A DNA stretch of 24,357 nucleotides from Pseudomonadota bacterium. GTDB lineage: Bacteria; Pseudomonadota; Alphaproteobacteria; Rhizobiales; Beijerinckiaceae. A program made the translations under genes and the position numbers. Below the pieces are notes generated by a model that was not told the DNA's origin, searched no databases, and was given only the letters and a program-made list of their open reading frames with translations. The stretch lies in the NCBI GenBank assembly GCA_023423995.1, contig JAFAEL010000157.1, positions 1 to 24,357 of the forward strand, given 5' to 3'. Positions 13,885-21,984 of the stretch are shown here, one piece after another; the stretch's first letter is position 1, and every line of letters starts with the position of its first letter.

Positions 13885-15201
13885 TTATGCGGCAGGTGGA
13901 TCGAGGAGGCCGAGCGCCTCCACCTGCGCGAGCTGGCCCGCGATGAGCTTCTCGCCGATGTCGCGCCGGTAGCGCATGTCCGGGACCAGGACGCGGTCGG
14001 CCAGCCGGTAGGCCTCGACGCGTGCTTCCGCGATCGTCGCGCCCGCTCCCGTCACCACGGCCGTCCAGCCGTAGATGCCGCTGGTCACGAGGTTGCCCGA
14101 GGGATCGAGCCCGATCTCGCCATGGTGGAAGTGGCGCCGGTCGGCATCCGTCAGCTCGCCGTCGAACAGGACGGGGAGGCCGACGGGCGCCTCCACCTCG
14201 CGGCGCGTATACGGGAAGGGGGGCGTCGTCAGGACGATCCCGACGGCAAAGCCCCGCCGCGTCCGGAACGGCGTGCCGGAGCGGGTCACCATGGCGCGGA
14301 AGAGCTCGGCCCAGGAGGTTTCCTGCAGCGGATCGAGGATGGCAAAGCCCGGATAGCCGAACCGGCAGGTGAATTCGAGCGGCCAGATGCCCCGGTCGTT
14401 CACGATCGTGTTGAGGTTGATGTAGCCGAGATAGCCGTTCTCCCGCAGGATCGGCGCCATGCGGGCGAGCGTCCGCTCGAAGAACCTCCCGGTCCGGTCA
14501 TAGGTGACCACCGTGCCCATCTCGCCCGTGAGCTCGCCCATGTCGCCAGGGAAGAAGCGCTTGTGCTCCCAGTCGAGGCAGGCGGGCTCGAGGAAGCGCT
14601 CCCCGTCGAAATAGGCGCCGACGCCCATCTCCACGCCCTCGAGATATTCCATGAGGATGAAGCGCGCGCCCTCGCTGCGCCCGAGCAGCCTCGCCCGGAT
14701 CATGGCGGCGACGTCGCGGCCGTCGGGGAGACGCCCGACATAGTTGTCCGAGGCGCCGAAACCCTCGCCGGAAAACTTCAGCACGTAGCGGCCCGGCCGC
14801 TCGGCCAGGAAGGCGAGGGCAGGTTCGGCGGCCTCGAAATCCCAGACGCCCGCGACCTTCAGGCCGATCCGGGCGAGCACACCCTGGGCATAGGCGCGGT
14901 CCTTCTCGAGCCGGTCGCCGAAGGCCGAACCCCCGATGACGTTGAACCCTTTCGCGCGCAGCTCGTCCTGAACGGCGCCGCGGCCCTTGGCGACGTTCTC
15001 GAACAGAATGATCCCGTCCGGGCCGGCCTCGCGCACCCAGTCGAGTTCGGCGCGCCAATCCTCCGTCTGCGGCACGAGCCCCGCCATGGTGCCGCGCGCG
15101 AGCGGCTCCGCGATCGAGACCCGAACATCGTGGCCGTCCTCGACCAGACGGCCATAGAGGGCGCCGAGGTCGCAGGTGTCGCCGATGCCGAGGAACCGCA
15201 T
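13885..15201 (-). CDS. Atypical PurD-like ATP-grasp protein (substrate unknown)
   Basis: A 438-residue protein with the order of a GAR synthetase (PurD): an N-terminal pre-ATP-grasp fold, an ATP-grasp core with RYVLKFSGEGFGA (138-150) and FILMEYLEGVEMGVGAYFDG (181-200), the loop HKRFFPGDMGELTGEMGTVV (213-232), and a C-terminal domain. The middle loop clearly derives from PurD. Two PurD hallmarks are absent: the N-terminal GGREHA motif is replaced by GIGDTCDLGALY, and the metal-binding E of RFGDPE is replaced by G (EFTCRFGYPGF, Gly285). No purine gene is nearby. It probably ligates another carboxylate and amine, or is a degenerate paralogue. ATG 15201 is preferred over a longer frame beginning at 15234 because MRFLGIGD is the normal strand-1 start and GGAAG precedes it. 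Confidence 0.72.
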   Translation of the reverse strand: MRFLGIGDTCDLGALYGRLVEDGHDVRVSIAEPLARGTMAGLVPQTEDWRAELDWVREAGPDGIILFENVAKGRGAVQDELRAKGFNVIGGSAFGDRLEKDRAYAQGVLARIGLKVAGVWDFEAAEPALAFLAERPGRYVLKFSGEGFGASDNYVGRLPDGRDVAAMIRARLLGRSEGARFILMEYLEGVEMGVGAYFDGERFLEPACLDWEHKRFFPGDMGELTGEMGTVVTYDRTGRFFERTLARMAPILRENGYLGYINLNTIVNDRGIWPLEFTCRFGYPGFAILDPLQETSWAELFRAMVTRSGTPFRTRRGFAVGIVLTTPPFPYTRREVEAPVGLPVLFDGELTDADRRHFHHGEIGLDPSGNLVTSGIYGWTAVVTGAGATIAEARVEAYRLADRVLVPDMRYRRDIGEKLIAGQLAQVEALGLLDPPAA

Positions 15202-15269
15202 GGCTTCCGTTTGGCAGGCGCGCGCGCCCGGCACAACCGCGGCGTGCGCGCGAGGTCTCTCACCCGGAA

Positions 15270-15277
15270 TTAACCAT
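15270..15277 (+). promoter_or_regulatory. Possible CtrA half-site
   Basis: TTAACCAT matches the half-site bound by the cell-cycle regulator CtrA in alphaproteobacteria. It lies 73 bp before the chemoreceptor start, in an otherwise GC-rich intergenic region. A second TTAA at the usual 7-base spacing is absent, so support is weak. Confidence 0.3.
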
Positions 15278-15342
15278 TCCCTGCCACTAACCTGGACGGG
15301 GCCCCTGCGGCCCCGTCGTCCGAAGAGAGCAGCCTATTGCCC

Positions 15343-16698
15343 ATGGACGTTGCCAAGAAGCGCGAGCTCCCTGCCAGCTTCGCCGCGCGGCTGAAGCTCT
15401 ATCGGCTCGGGGAGGCCGAATTCCGCACGCTCGCCGGCCTCTGGCCGCGGCTCGAGCCGGCTCTCGCCTCCTCCCTCGATGAATTCGTCGCGCTGGAACT
15501 CGCCAACCCGCCGACCCGGGCGCTTTTCGAGCGGCACGGGCCGACGATCCGGCGCCTGGAGCAGGATCATCTCGCGCTGGTCCTGTCCGGCCGGCTCGAC
15601 GCGGCCTATGTCGAATCCTGCCGCCGGATGACGGCGGAGCACGAGCGCCTGGAGGTTTCCGCGCGCACGCGCCTCTTCGCCCGCCACATCGTCTATGGGG
15701 CGATGCTCCGCGTGCTCGAGGCACGGCATCGGTTCAGCGGCGCAAGGCTCGGCCGGGCGGCGCGCCTCGTCGGGGCGGCCCTCGATTTCGACGTCGCCAT
15801 GACGATGGCGCTGCAGCAGGATGCGGCGCTCCAGGCCTCCGAGCTGCGCCGCGAGACGGTCGAGCGGGCGATCGGGGAGTTCGAGCCGGCGATCCGCGAG
15901 GTCGTGATGGCGGTCGCCTCGGCCGCCGAGGCGCTGCGCTCGAACTCGGCCGAGATGCGGGAGGTCGCGAACGAGACCTCGGCCCGCATGAGCTCGGCCT
16001 CGCGCTCGGCGGCGGAGACGCAGGAGACGGTCGTGGCGGCCGCGGCGGCGACCGACCAGCTCGCGATCGCCATCGGGGAGATCGGGCAGCAGAGCGGCGA
16101 CAGCCTCGTGCGGGCCCGCAACGCGGCGGGCGACGCCCGCACGTCCATGAACGGCCTGGAGGAACTCGCGCAGGCGGCGGACCAGATCGGCTCGGTCGTG
16201 GAGCTCATCTCCAAGGTGGCGGCCCAGACGAACCTGCTCGCCCTCAATGCGACGATCGAGGCGGCGCGGGCGGGCGAGGCCGGTCGCGGCTTCTCGGTCG
16301 TGGCGCAGGAGGTCAAGGCGCTGGCCAACGAGACCGCGCAGGCGACCCACGAAATCTCGCGCCAGACGGCCGCGATCCGCGGGGCGGCGCAGCGCTCGCT
16401 GGCTCAGATCGGGGCCGTGATGGAGGCCGTGGCCGGAATCTCCGTCTCCGCGACCGCGATCGCGGCCTCGGTGGAGGAGCAGGCGGCCGCAACGCGGTCC
16501 ATCTCGGAGGGGATCCGGGCGGTTGCCAGCACGACCACGCGGGCGAGCGAGGAAATGAGCGCCGTCGATGCCGCGACGGGGCGGCATCTCGCCGCCGTCG
16601 AGGCGATCGTCCAATGGACCGACCGCCTGGCGGTAGGCTCAGGCGATCTCCAGAAGGGTGTCGGGGAGTTTTTCGCGCGCGTGCGCGGGGTCGGCTAG
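15343..16698 (+). CDS. Globin-coupled soluble methyl-accepting chemotaxis protein (HemAT-like)
   Basis: A 451-residue chemoreceptor without membrane segments. Residues 15-150 form a protoglobin-type sensor: [20 protein letters not shown] at the start, and [20 protein letters not shown], in which His100 is at the expected position of the proximal haem ligand. From about residue 170 to the end is the MCP signalling hairpin, with its tip at about 292-318 ([20 protein letters not shown] then [20 protein letters not shown]). HemAT-type receptors bind O2 on haem and drive CheA, giving aerotaxis or redox taxis. No HAMP domain and no C-terminal CheR-docking pentapeptide are seen. ATG 15343 is used; TTG 15337, two codons earlier, has the better-spaced purine tract. 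No other che genes are in the window. Confidence 0.88.
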   Translation: MDVAKKRELPASFAARLKLYRLGEAEFRTLAGLWPRLEPALASSLDEFVALELANPPTRALFERHGPTIRRLEQDHLALVLSGRLDAAYVESCRRMTAEHERLEVSARTRLFARHIVYGAMLRVLEARHRFSGARLGRAARLVGAALDFDVAMTMALQQDAALQASELRRETVERAIGEFEPAIREVVMAVASAAEALRSNSAEMREVANETSARMSSASRSAAETQETVVAAAAATDQLAIAIGEIGQQSGDSLVRARNAAGDARTSMNGLEELAQAADQIGSVVELISKVAAQTNLLALNATIEAARAGEAGRGFSVVAQEVKALANETAQATHEISRQTAAIRGAAQRSLAQIGAVMEAVAGISVSATAIAASVEEQAAATRSISEGIRAVASTTTRASEEMSAVDAATGRHLAAVEAIVQWTDRLAVGSGDLQKGVGEFFARVRGVG

Positions 16699-16705
16699 CC
16701 GGATC

Positions 16706-17017
16706 TCAGGCCGGCGCGCGCCCCGCGCCGGGGAAGAAGGCCGCGTGCTCGGTCCATTCGGACGCGACATGCGTCGCGGCGGCGGCCACGCCGGATTCGG
16801 CGAGCACCTTCGCGATCACCTGCTGGCGACCCGTCCTGGTCTCGGCCGTGCGGGCGCGCGCGATCTCCAGCGAGATCGCGATGCCGCGCTCGAGCTCGGC
16901 CCGGGACAGGCCGCGGAACCGCGACAGAAGATCCTCCGCCACGGCTTCCAGGTCTGACCACGCCGCGTCCGGCAGCTCGGCCAGATAGATCGCGACGGGG
17001 AGCGACGGATCCGCCAA
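16706..17017 (-). CDS. Hypothetical protein at the end of the csp-rpsU unit
   Basis: A 103-residue soluble, mostly helical protein that I do not recognise. It reads MADPSLPVAIYLAELPDAAW, then a long helix (LEAVAEDLLSRFRGLSRAEL, ERGIAISLEIARARTAETRT) and a C-terminal Ala-rich segment with WTEHAAFFPG. No cysteines, signal peptide or membrane segment. The start is TTG 17017, with GGAG 8 bases upstream and only 15 bp after the rpsU stop, so it is probably the last gene of the cold-shock unit. Third codon positions are GC-rich as in its neighbours, supporting a real gene. It is convergent with the chemoreceptor, 7 bp apart. Confidence 0.65.
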   Translation of the reverse strand: MADPSLPVAIYLAELPDAAWSDLEAVAEDLLSRFRGLSRAELERGIAISLEIARARTAETRTGRQQVIAKVLAESGVAAAATHVASEWTEHAAFFPGAGRAPA

Positions 17018-17032
17018 GAGACGGCTCCGAGC

Positions 17033-17323
17033 TTAGGCGCTCGGGGCCTGCGTCGCGCTCGGAAGCGGAGCCTGTGCCGGGCGGCGGCGCGCGTCGAACT
17101 GCCTCGGCTTCGGCTTCGGCAGCAGGCCTTCGCGCTGCATCTGCTTGCGGGCGAGCTTCCGGGCGCGGCGGACGGCCTCACCACGCTCGCGAGCCTTCCG
17201 CTCGGACGGCTTCTCGAACGCCTTGCGCTTCTTCAGCTCGCGGAAAATGCCCTCGCGCTGCATCTTCTTCTTGAGCACGCGGAGAGCTTGATCGACGTTA
17301 TTGTCGCGAACCAGGACCTGCAA
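17033..17323 (-). CDS. rpsU: 30S ribosomal protein S21
   Basis: A 96-residue small-subunit protein that helps mRNA base-pair with 16S rRNA at initiation. The N-terminus [20 protein letters not shown] and [20 protein letters not shown] are the S21 signature, followed by a long basic helix ([14 protein letters not shown]) and a Pro/Ala tail that makes it longer than the 71 residues of E. coli. The start is TTG at 17323, since conserved S21 proteins begin exactly at MQVLV. The frame continues upstream to another TTG at 17357-17359 but has no ATG. It lies 86 bp downstream of the cold-shock gene, an arrangement known as a cold-shock operon in Sinorhizobium meliloti. Confidence 0.95.
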   Translation of the reverse strand: MQVLVRDNNVDQALRVLKKKMQREGIFRELKKRKAFEKPSERKARERGEAVRRARKLARKQMQREGLLPKPKPRQFDARRRPAQAPLPSATQAPSA

Positions 17324-17374
17324 GGGATCTCGCTTTCTGCGCCCGACAGGGAGGCGCAATGTTGGAGGGGGGGT

Positions 17375-17397
17375 GGAGGAAGCGCGCGGCTTCCTCC
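17375..17397. repeat. Perfect hairpin between cspA and rpsU
   Basis: GGAGGAAG (17375-17382) and CTTCCTCC (17390-17397) form an 8-bp stem with a 7-base loop. On the transcribed (minus) strand no T tract follows, so it is more likely an attenuator, a processing site or an RNA stabiliser between the two cistrons than a full terminator. Confidence 0.6.
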
Positions 17398-17409
17398 GGG
17401 TTTAAGAAA

Positions 17410-17619
17410 TCAGGCGACCTGAAGGTTCGCCACGGCGACCTTGCCGGAGCGGCGATCCTGCTCGGTGTCGAACGACACCTTCTGGCCTTCTGCCAGGCTG
17501 CGGATGCCGGCGCGCTCGAGAGCGGTCGCATGGACGAAAACGTCCTTGCTGCCGTCATCGGGGGCGATAAACCCGTAGCCCTTGGTTTCGTTGTAGAACT
17601 TCACGGTTCCCGAAGTCAT
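17410..17619 (-). CDS. cspA: CspA-family cold-shock protein
   Basis: A 69-residue single cold-shock domain, an OB-fold RNA chaperone that binds single-stranded nucleic acid. RNP1 is KGYGFI and RNP2 is DVFVHA, in the order [20 protein letters not shown] followed by [18 protein letters not shown]. The length is normal for CspA. ATG 17619 follows AAAGGATCC, an acceptable ribosome binding site. A long leader (about 150 bases from the proposed promoter) is typical of cold-shock mRNAs. Followed by rpsU and a hypothetical gene on the same strand. Several csp paralogues usually occur per genome, so the symbol marks the family rather than a particular locus. Confidence 0.95.
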   Translation of the reverse strand: MTSGTVKFYNETKGYGFIAPDDGSKDVFVHATALERAGIRSLAEGQKVSFDTEQDRRSGKVAVANLQVA

Positions 17620-17768
17620 GACGGGGATCCTTTCGTCTCGATCGTGCACGTTGAAATCGGAAGCGAGCGGTTGCCCGCCTCGATTTCGGCTTCGCGATAT
17701 TGGGTAGAAAAGTCTGAAGCGTGCGCCCGGTAGAGGCGAAACGGCCCAGTTGTCCGGCCAAAGTCGAC
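17620..17768 (-). other. Probable 5' leader of the cspA mRNA
   Basis: No open gene lies here. If the promoter at 17775-17803 is right, this is an untranslated leader of about 150 bases. Long leaders act as temperature-dependent RNA switches in other csp mRNAs; no cold-box match could be confirmed by eye. Confidence 0.4.
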
Positions 17769-17774
17769 GCACAC

Positions 17775-17803
17775 CACATAATCCCGATCACTCTGCGATA
17801 CAA
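17775..17803 (-). promoter_or_regulatory. Candidate promoter of cspA-rpsU
   Basis: On the minus strand, TTGTAT (17803-17798) and TATGTG (17780-17775) are separated by 17 bases. A moderate match, but the best in this intergenic region on that strand. The rest, 17804-17919, should hold the panC promoter; TTGACA at 17829-17834 on the plus strand is a possible -35, but no good -10 follows. Confidence 0.4.
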
Positions 17804-17919
17804 CCGCAGCCCACCTTGGGGCCGGTTTTTGACAAAGCCGGGCGAGTTCCCGCGGGTTGACCGGGCCGGCCAAGCTTCCGACAAGCGGCCCGTCGGCCGA
17901 AGCCAGCACAGGGGAGATC

Positions 17920-18765
17920 ATGCAGGCGCCTGAGACCGTTCGGAGTGTTGCCGAGCTTCGCGCCCGCGTCGCCGCGTGGCGTCAGGCGGGCGAGCGTGTC
18001 GCACTCGTGCCCACGATGGGAGCTCTGCACGAGGGGCATCTCGCGCTCGTCCGGGCCGGGCGGGAGCGCGCCGAGCGGGTCGTCGTCTCCATCTTCGTCA
18101 ACCCGAAGCAATTCGCCCCGAACGAGGATTTCGAGGCCTATCCGCGCGTCGCCGACCGCGACCGGGCGGCGCTCGTCGGGCTCGCCGACGTGATCTTCGC
18201 GCCCGGCGTGAACGACATGTACCCGCCGGGCTTCGCGACCGAGATCACGGTCGCGGGCCCGAGCGAAGGCTTCGAGGGCGCGGCGCGACCGGGCCATTTC
18301 GCCGGCGTCGCCACCGTCGTGGCCAAGCTCTTCACGCAATGCGGTCCGGATTACGCGATCTTCGGCGAGAAGGACTGGCAGCAGCTCCAGGTCGTGACCC
18401 GCATGGCGCGCGACCTCGACCTGCCCCTCGAGATCGTGCCGCATCCGACCGTGCGGGACGAGGCCGGTCTCGCGCTCTCCTCGCGCAACGCGTACCTGTC
18501 GCCGGACGAGATCGAGACCGCCCGCAAGCTCAACGTCATCCTTTCGCGCACGGCGGGCGAGCTGCGCGCAAGGCCCGTGGCCGAGGTGCTGGCGAAGGGG
18601 CGGGCCGAGCTGGAGGCACTCGGCTTCGGGCCGATCGACTACCTCGCGGTCGCCGATCCGGAGACGCTGAAGCCGCTCGATGCCTTGGAGCCCGGAAAAC
18701 CCGCCCGCCTCCTCGTCGCGGCCCGGCTCGGCTCGGTCCGTCTCCTCGACAACGTGGCCGTGTGA
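17920..18765 (+). CDS. panC: Pantothenate synthetase (pantoate--beta-alanine ligase)
   Basis: A 281-residue cytosolic enzyme that condenses pantoate and beta-alanine with ATP (to AMP) to make pantothenate, the last step before CoA synthesis. Motifs in order: PTMGALHEGH with the HIGH-like nucleotide site (31-40), IFVNPKQFAPNEDF (58-71), FGEKDWQQLQ, and DEAGLALSSRNAYLS carrying the KMSKS-like loop. The length matches E. coli PanC (283). ATG 17920 is chosen because GGGGAG lies just upstream and homologues start near there; an ATG at 17857 in the same frame would add an unlikely 21-residue leader. panB and panD are not adjacent. Divergent from cspA. Confidence 0.96.
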   Translation: MQAPETVRSVAELRARVAAWRQAGERVALVPTMGALHEGHLALVRAGRERAERVVVSIFVNPKQFAPNEDFEAYPRVADRDRAALVGLADVIFAPGVNDMYPPGFATEITVAGPSEGFEGAARPGHFAGVATVVAKLFTQCGPDYAIFGEKDWQQLQVVTRMARDLDLPLEIVPHPTVRDEAGLALSSRNAYLSPDEIETARKLNVILSRTAGELRARPVAEVLAKGRAELEALGFGPIDYLAVADPETLKPLDALEPGKPARLLVAARLGSVRLLDNVAV

Positions 18766-18875
18766 TCGGATCCCGGACACCTCCTTGACCGTGCAATCCG
18801 TCCCCGCCTAGCCTTTCCGGCGAGCGTCGCCCGAAGGCCGTCGGCCTCCCGAGAGCGCCGCCGGGAGGACGTGCC

Positions 18876-20090
18876 ATGTCGAGCAAAGCGGGCGGCGGCG
18901 CCCTGTCGCGCCGCGCATTCACGGGCATTCTGGGTGCGGGAGCCGCAGCCGCGGCATCGGGCGCCGCGCTCGGGCAGGCGCCGGCGCAGCGACAGGGGCC
19001 GCCGACCGTCATCAGCAATCCGCCTCGCGACTTCAGCCGGCGCGGCGCGCCGACGACCTATTTCTCAGATCCCGACATCCTCACGGTCGATCCGAGCTTC
19101 GACAACCTCGTGCAGCCGAACGCCGCGATCCAGCGGATCTGGACGGGCGCTCTCTGGGCGGAAGGGCCGGCCTGGAATTCGCAGGGCCGCTATCTCGTCT
19201 GGAGCGACATTCCGAACAACCGGCAGCTGCGCTGGATCGAGGATGACGGGCGCGTCTCGGTCTTCCGCGCGCCCTCCGGAAATTCCAACGGCAACACCTT
19301 CGACTACCAGGGCCGGCAGATCTCCTGCGAGCACCTGAACCGCCGCGTCGTGCGCTACGAGCTGGACGGCTCGGCCACGATCCTGGCCGACAACTACCAG
19401 GGCAAGCGGCTGAACTCGCCGAACGACGCGGTGCCGCATCCCGACGGGTCGGTCTGGTTCACGGACCCTCCCTATGGCGGGCAGCTCTACGAGGGCGCGC
19501 CGGACGAGGCGGGCGGGCCGTCCAACGCGTCGGGCCGGATCAATCCGCGCCTCGGCCAGCCTCCCGAGATCGGCCGCTGGCGGCGCGAGCTGCCGACCAA
19601 CGTCTACCGTCTCGATCCCTCCGGCCGCCTCGACGTGGTGATCACCGAGGAGCAGGTGCCCGATCCGAACGGTCTCGCCTTCTCGCCGGACCACAAGCGG
19701 CTCTACGTGGCCTCGACCGGGAAGGGCCCCGGCGACCGCGGGCCGGGCGGAAAGGGCGATATCCACGTCTTCGATGTCGGGCCCGACAACAAGCTGTCCA
19801 ACGGCCGCCGCTTCACGGATTGCGTCGTCGATGGGGTGAACTGCAATTCCGACGGGCTGCGATGCGACGTGGATGGGAACGTCTGGTCGGCCTCCAATGC
19901 CGGCCGGAACGTCGGCTACAGCGGGGTCACGGTCTGGAATCCGGAAGGCAAGCTGATCGGCCGGATCCGGCTGCCGGAGGTCTGCGGCAATGTCTGTTTC
20001 GGCGGGCCGAAGCGGAATCGCCTGTTCATGGCGGCGAGCCAGTCGATCTACGCCGTCCATGTCGGCACCCAGGGTGCGTCGCCCGGCTGA
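18876..20090 (+). CDS. Tat-exported SMP-30/gluconolactonase-family lactonase
   Basis: A 404-residue protein with a twin-arginine signal (LSRRAFTGIL followed by an Ala-rich hydrophobic core, ending around ALGQA), so it should be exported folded. The mature part is a six-bladed SMP-30/gluconolactonase propeller. The expected metal ligands are Glu96 (WAEGPAWN), Asn265 (PNGLAFSPD) and Asp326 (NSDGLRCD), with Asn183 (NSPNDAV) at the substrate position. These enzymes open sugar lactones such as gluconolactone to the acid using Ca2+ or Zn2+; the exact lactone is not evident. GGGAGGAC precedes ATG 18876. Separated from panC by 110 bp and apparently a single gene. Periplasmic location fits oxidation of aldoses by periplasmic dehydrogenases, which is inferred. 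Confidence 0.9.
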   Translation: MSSKAGGGALSRRAFTGILGAGAAAAASGAALGQAPAQRQGPPTVISNPPRDFSRRGAPTTYFSDPDILTVDPSFDNLVQPNAAIQRIWTGALWAEGPAWNSQGRYLVWSDIPNNRQLRWIEDDGRVSVFRAPSGNSNGNTFDYQGRQISCEHLNRRVVRYELDGSATILADNYQGKRLNSPNDAVPHPDGSVWFTDPPYGGQLYEGAPDEAGGPSNASGRINPRLGQPPEIGRWRRELPTNVYRLDPSGRLDVVITEEQVPDPNGLAFSPDHKRLYVASTGKGPGDRGPGGKGDIHVFDVGPDNKLSNGRRFTDCVVDGVNCNSDGLRCDVDGNVWSASNAGRNVGYSGVTVWNPEGKLIGRIRLPEVCGNVCFGGPKRNRLFMAASQSIYAVHVGTQGASPG

Positions 20091-20281
20091 GCGCGGCGCA
20101 GCACGACGGCCTGCGGCCGGTTTCCACGAGGTACTACTTTGGGTTGATGCCATATCCCTGAACAGGGCCTCCGACCCGTTGTAGGCTTGGGGTCCGGCCG
20201 TCGGATCGCTCGTCGTGTTCGGCAGCCGAAACTGGCGCCGCAATCGCCAGTTGATCGAGAATCTTTTCAGGGAGCGGAATC

Positions 20282-21082
20282 TTGGCCCGTCTGGGATTAG
20301 CGGGCGAAGCGCCGGGCAAGGACCCGCCGCTCTCCAGGCGCGCCTCGCCCGCGACGGGCGCGGCGGACGAGATCGGCGATGCCCATTTCGGGAATCGCCT
20401 TCTCTCCGCTCTCCAGCCGAGCGACTTCGAGATACTCAGGCCCGATCTGCGCGTCGTCGACCTGCGGCAGGGGGAGGGACTCTACGAGCCCGGCCAGCCG
20501 ATCACCTCCGCGTATTTCCCGCATGGGAGCATGATCTCGCTGGTGGCGGTGCTCGAGGAGGGCGAGACGGCGGAGGTGGCCGTCTACGGCCGCGAGGGCG
20601 TCGCGGGCTACCTGAGCTCGCTCGTCGCCGAGAATTCCTTCGGACGCTATATCGTGCAGATCTCCGGCACCGCGTCCAAAATCAGCACCGCCCGTCTGGT
20701 GCAGGCGGTCCATTCCAGCCCGACGATGCAGGACGTGTTCTCCCGCTATCTCCAGGCGATCCTGTTCCAGAGCTTCCAGACGGTCGCCTGCAACGCCCTC
20801 CACTCCGTCGAGCGGCGCTTCTGCCGCTGGCTCCTGGCGACGCGCGACCGGGCGGGGCGGGACGATCTCCCCCTGACGCACGATTTCCTGTCGGAGATGC
20901 TGGGCGTGCAGCGTCCCACGGTCAGCCTCATCGCCCGCACGCTCCAGGCCGCCGGTCTCATCGAGCAGGGCCGCGGCGTGATCCGCGTGGTGGACCCCGA
21001 AAGGCTCGAGGAGAGCGCCTGCTGCTGCTACCGGCTCAACCGCGCCAATCTCGAGCGCCTCCTGCCGGGTGCCTTCAGGTAG
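20282..21082 (+). CDS. Crp/Fnr-family transcriptional regulator
   Basis: A 266-residue regulator. Residues about 35-150 are a cyclic-nucleotide-binding-type beta roll (GNRLLSALQPSDFEILRPDL, LYEPGQPITSAYFPHGSMIS, AEVAVYGREGVAGYL). The C-terminal Crp winged helix holds DFLSEMLGVQRPTVSLIART as recognition unit. It lacks the FNR cysteine set and the cAMP-binding Arg-Ser pair of Crp, so the effector is unknown; this class is abundant in Methylobacterium and Bradyrhizobium relatives. The start is TTG 20282, with AGGGAG 7 bases upstream and no ATG until late in the domain. The first 30 residues are a poorly conserved extension. The C-terminus has a CCC tract (SACCCYRLN). 191 bp of leader upstream hold no clear promoter. 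Confidence 0.9.
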   Translation: MARLGLAGEAPGKDPPLSRRASPATGAADEIGDAHFGNRLLSALQPSDFEILRPDLRVVDLRQGEGLYEPGQPITSAYFPHGSMISLVAVLEEGETAEVAVYGREGVAGYLSSLVAENSFGRYIVQISGTASKISTARLVQAVHSSPTMQDVFSRYLQAILFQSFQTVACNALHSVERRFCRWLLATRDRAGRDDLPLTHDFLSEMLGVQRPTVSLIARTLQAAGLIEQGRGVIRVVDPERLEESACCCYRLNRANLERLLPGAFR

Positions 21083-21202
21083 GAGCAGCACAGGCCGAAG
21101 TACTTTTCCGTACGGTTCGGCGTTGTGTTAGGCGTCGAACTGATCTCGATCACGAACGCGTTATCGATTGCTGATCTCTACCGGATTGGGGGAGGCAGCC
21201 TG

Positions 21203-21472
21203 GTGGTCGAGACAAAAGCAAAGGCCTTGAATGCAGTCGGTACAGGGGAAGGAGCGGGGAAGAGGATAGAACTCAGACAGGTCAGTTTCGACGGCCTGAT
21301 GACGGACCTGATCGAGCTTGATTTTGCCCATGCCTGCGAATGCGAGCGGATCGGCCGCAGCGGGTCGGGCTCCACCACGAAAAAGCACGTACTGAACCGG
21401 CTGCGCGAGCTGCATCGCGCGAGACGCGAGCCCTACCTTCGCGAACTCACCCGGGTCGTGCTGACCCAGTGA
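21203..21472 (+). CDS. Small hypothetical protein
   Basis: An 89-residue protein I do not recognise. From GTG 21203, with GGGGGAGG seven bases upstream, it reads VVETKAKALNAVGTGEGAGK, then IELRQVSFDGLMTDLIELDF, a Cys pair (HACECER) and a basic helical end (HVLNRLRELHRARREPYLRE). The frame is open back to GTG 21125, but the ribosome binding site favours 21203. The second half has GC-rich third positions like real genes here; the first half is less biased, so ATG 21299 (57 residues) is another possibility. It precedes phaR on the same strand by 128 bp. No domain or membrane segment is visible. Confidence 0.45.
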   Translation: MVETKAKALNAVGTGEGAGKRIELRQVSFDGLMTDLIELDFAHACECERIGRSGSGSTTKKHVLNRLRELHRARREPYLRELTRVVLTQ

Positions 21473-21600
21473 TCCCCATACCGGGCCGGGCGCGCCCAGC
21501 GGACCGGCCTTCCAAGCAGCCAGACCATCGCATTGCCTTTCCGCCCGGCCGCGCCGTGTCGCGGCGACGGGAGAGTTGTGCCGGAATCGAGACCTGCCGG

Positions 21601-21966
21601 ATGAACGCACACGCAAACACGCCCGATCTCATCAAGAAGCACGCGAACAGGCGGCTCTACAGCATACAGGCGGGAGCCTACGTGAACCTGGAGGACCTGG
21701 CCGAGATGGCCCGCGCGGGCCGGGACTTCGTGGTGGTCGACACGCGGACCCAGGAGGACATCACCCACGCGACCCTCGCGCAGATCCTCCTCGCCCAGGA
21801 GAGCCGCACGCAGGAGAACCTCCTGACGGCTGATTTCATGCTGAAGCTGATCCGGCTGCGCGGCGACACGCTCGGCGCCTACGTGCCTGACTATCTCCAC
21901 ACGACGCTGCGGCTCCTCTCCGAGCAGCGCGGGGAGGCGGCGCGCAGCGGCGCAGGCAACGCCTGA
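21601..21966 (+). CDS. phaR: Short PhaR-type polyhydroxyalkanoate synthesis regulator
   Basis: A 121-residue protein with the PHA/PHB accumulation regulator DNA-binding domain (LIKKHANRRLYSIQAGAYVN, LEDLAEMARAGRDFVVVDTR, TQEDITHATLAQILLAQESR) followed by one PHB_acc-type segment (LLTADFMLKLIRLRGDTLGA, YVPDYLHTTLRLL). PhaR represses phasin and its own gene and is displaced when it binds PHA granules. Full PhaR is about 180-200 residues; this one lacks the long acidic/Gln C-terminus, so it is a compact paralogue or a natural short form. ATG 21601 is the only sensible start, although its ribosome binding site is weak. No phaA, phaB, phaC or phasin gene is nearby. Followed at 18 bp by a small hypothetical gene. 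Confidence 0.85.
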   Translation: MNAHANTPDLIKKHANRRLYSIQAGAYVNLEDLAEMARAGRDFVVVDTRTQEDITHATLAQILLAQESRTQENLLTADFMLKLIRLRGDTLGAYVPDYLHTTLRLLSEQRGEAARSGAGNA

Positions 21967-21984
21967 TCCGGCGAGCGCGCGACC

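Noticed and set aside
21083..21202. Similar GTACT-containing sequences upstream and downstream of the Crp/Fnr gene as an operator pair
   Set aside because: The copies (near 20131 and 21110) share only a short core and lack the usual TTGAT/ATCAA symmetry, so chance is likely.
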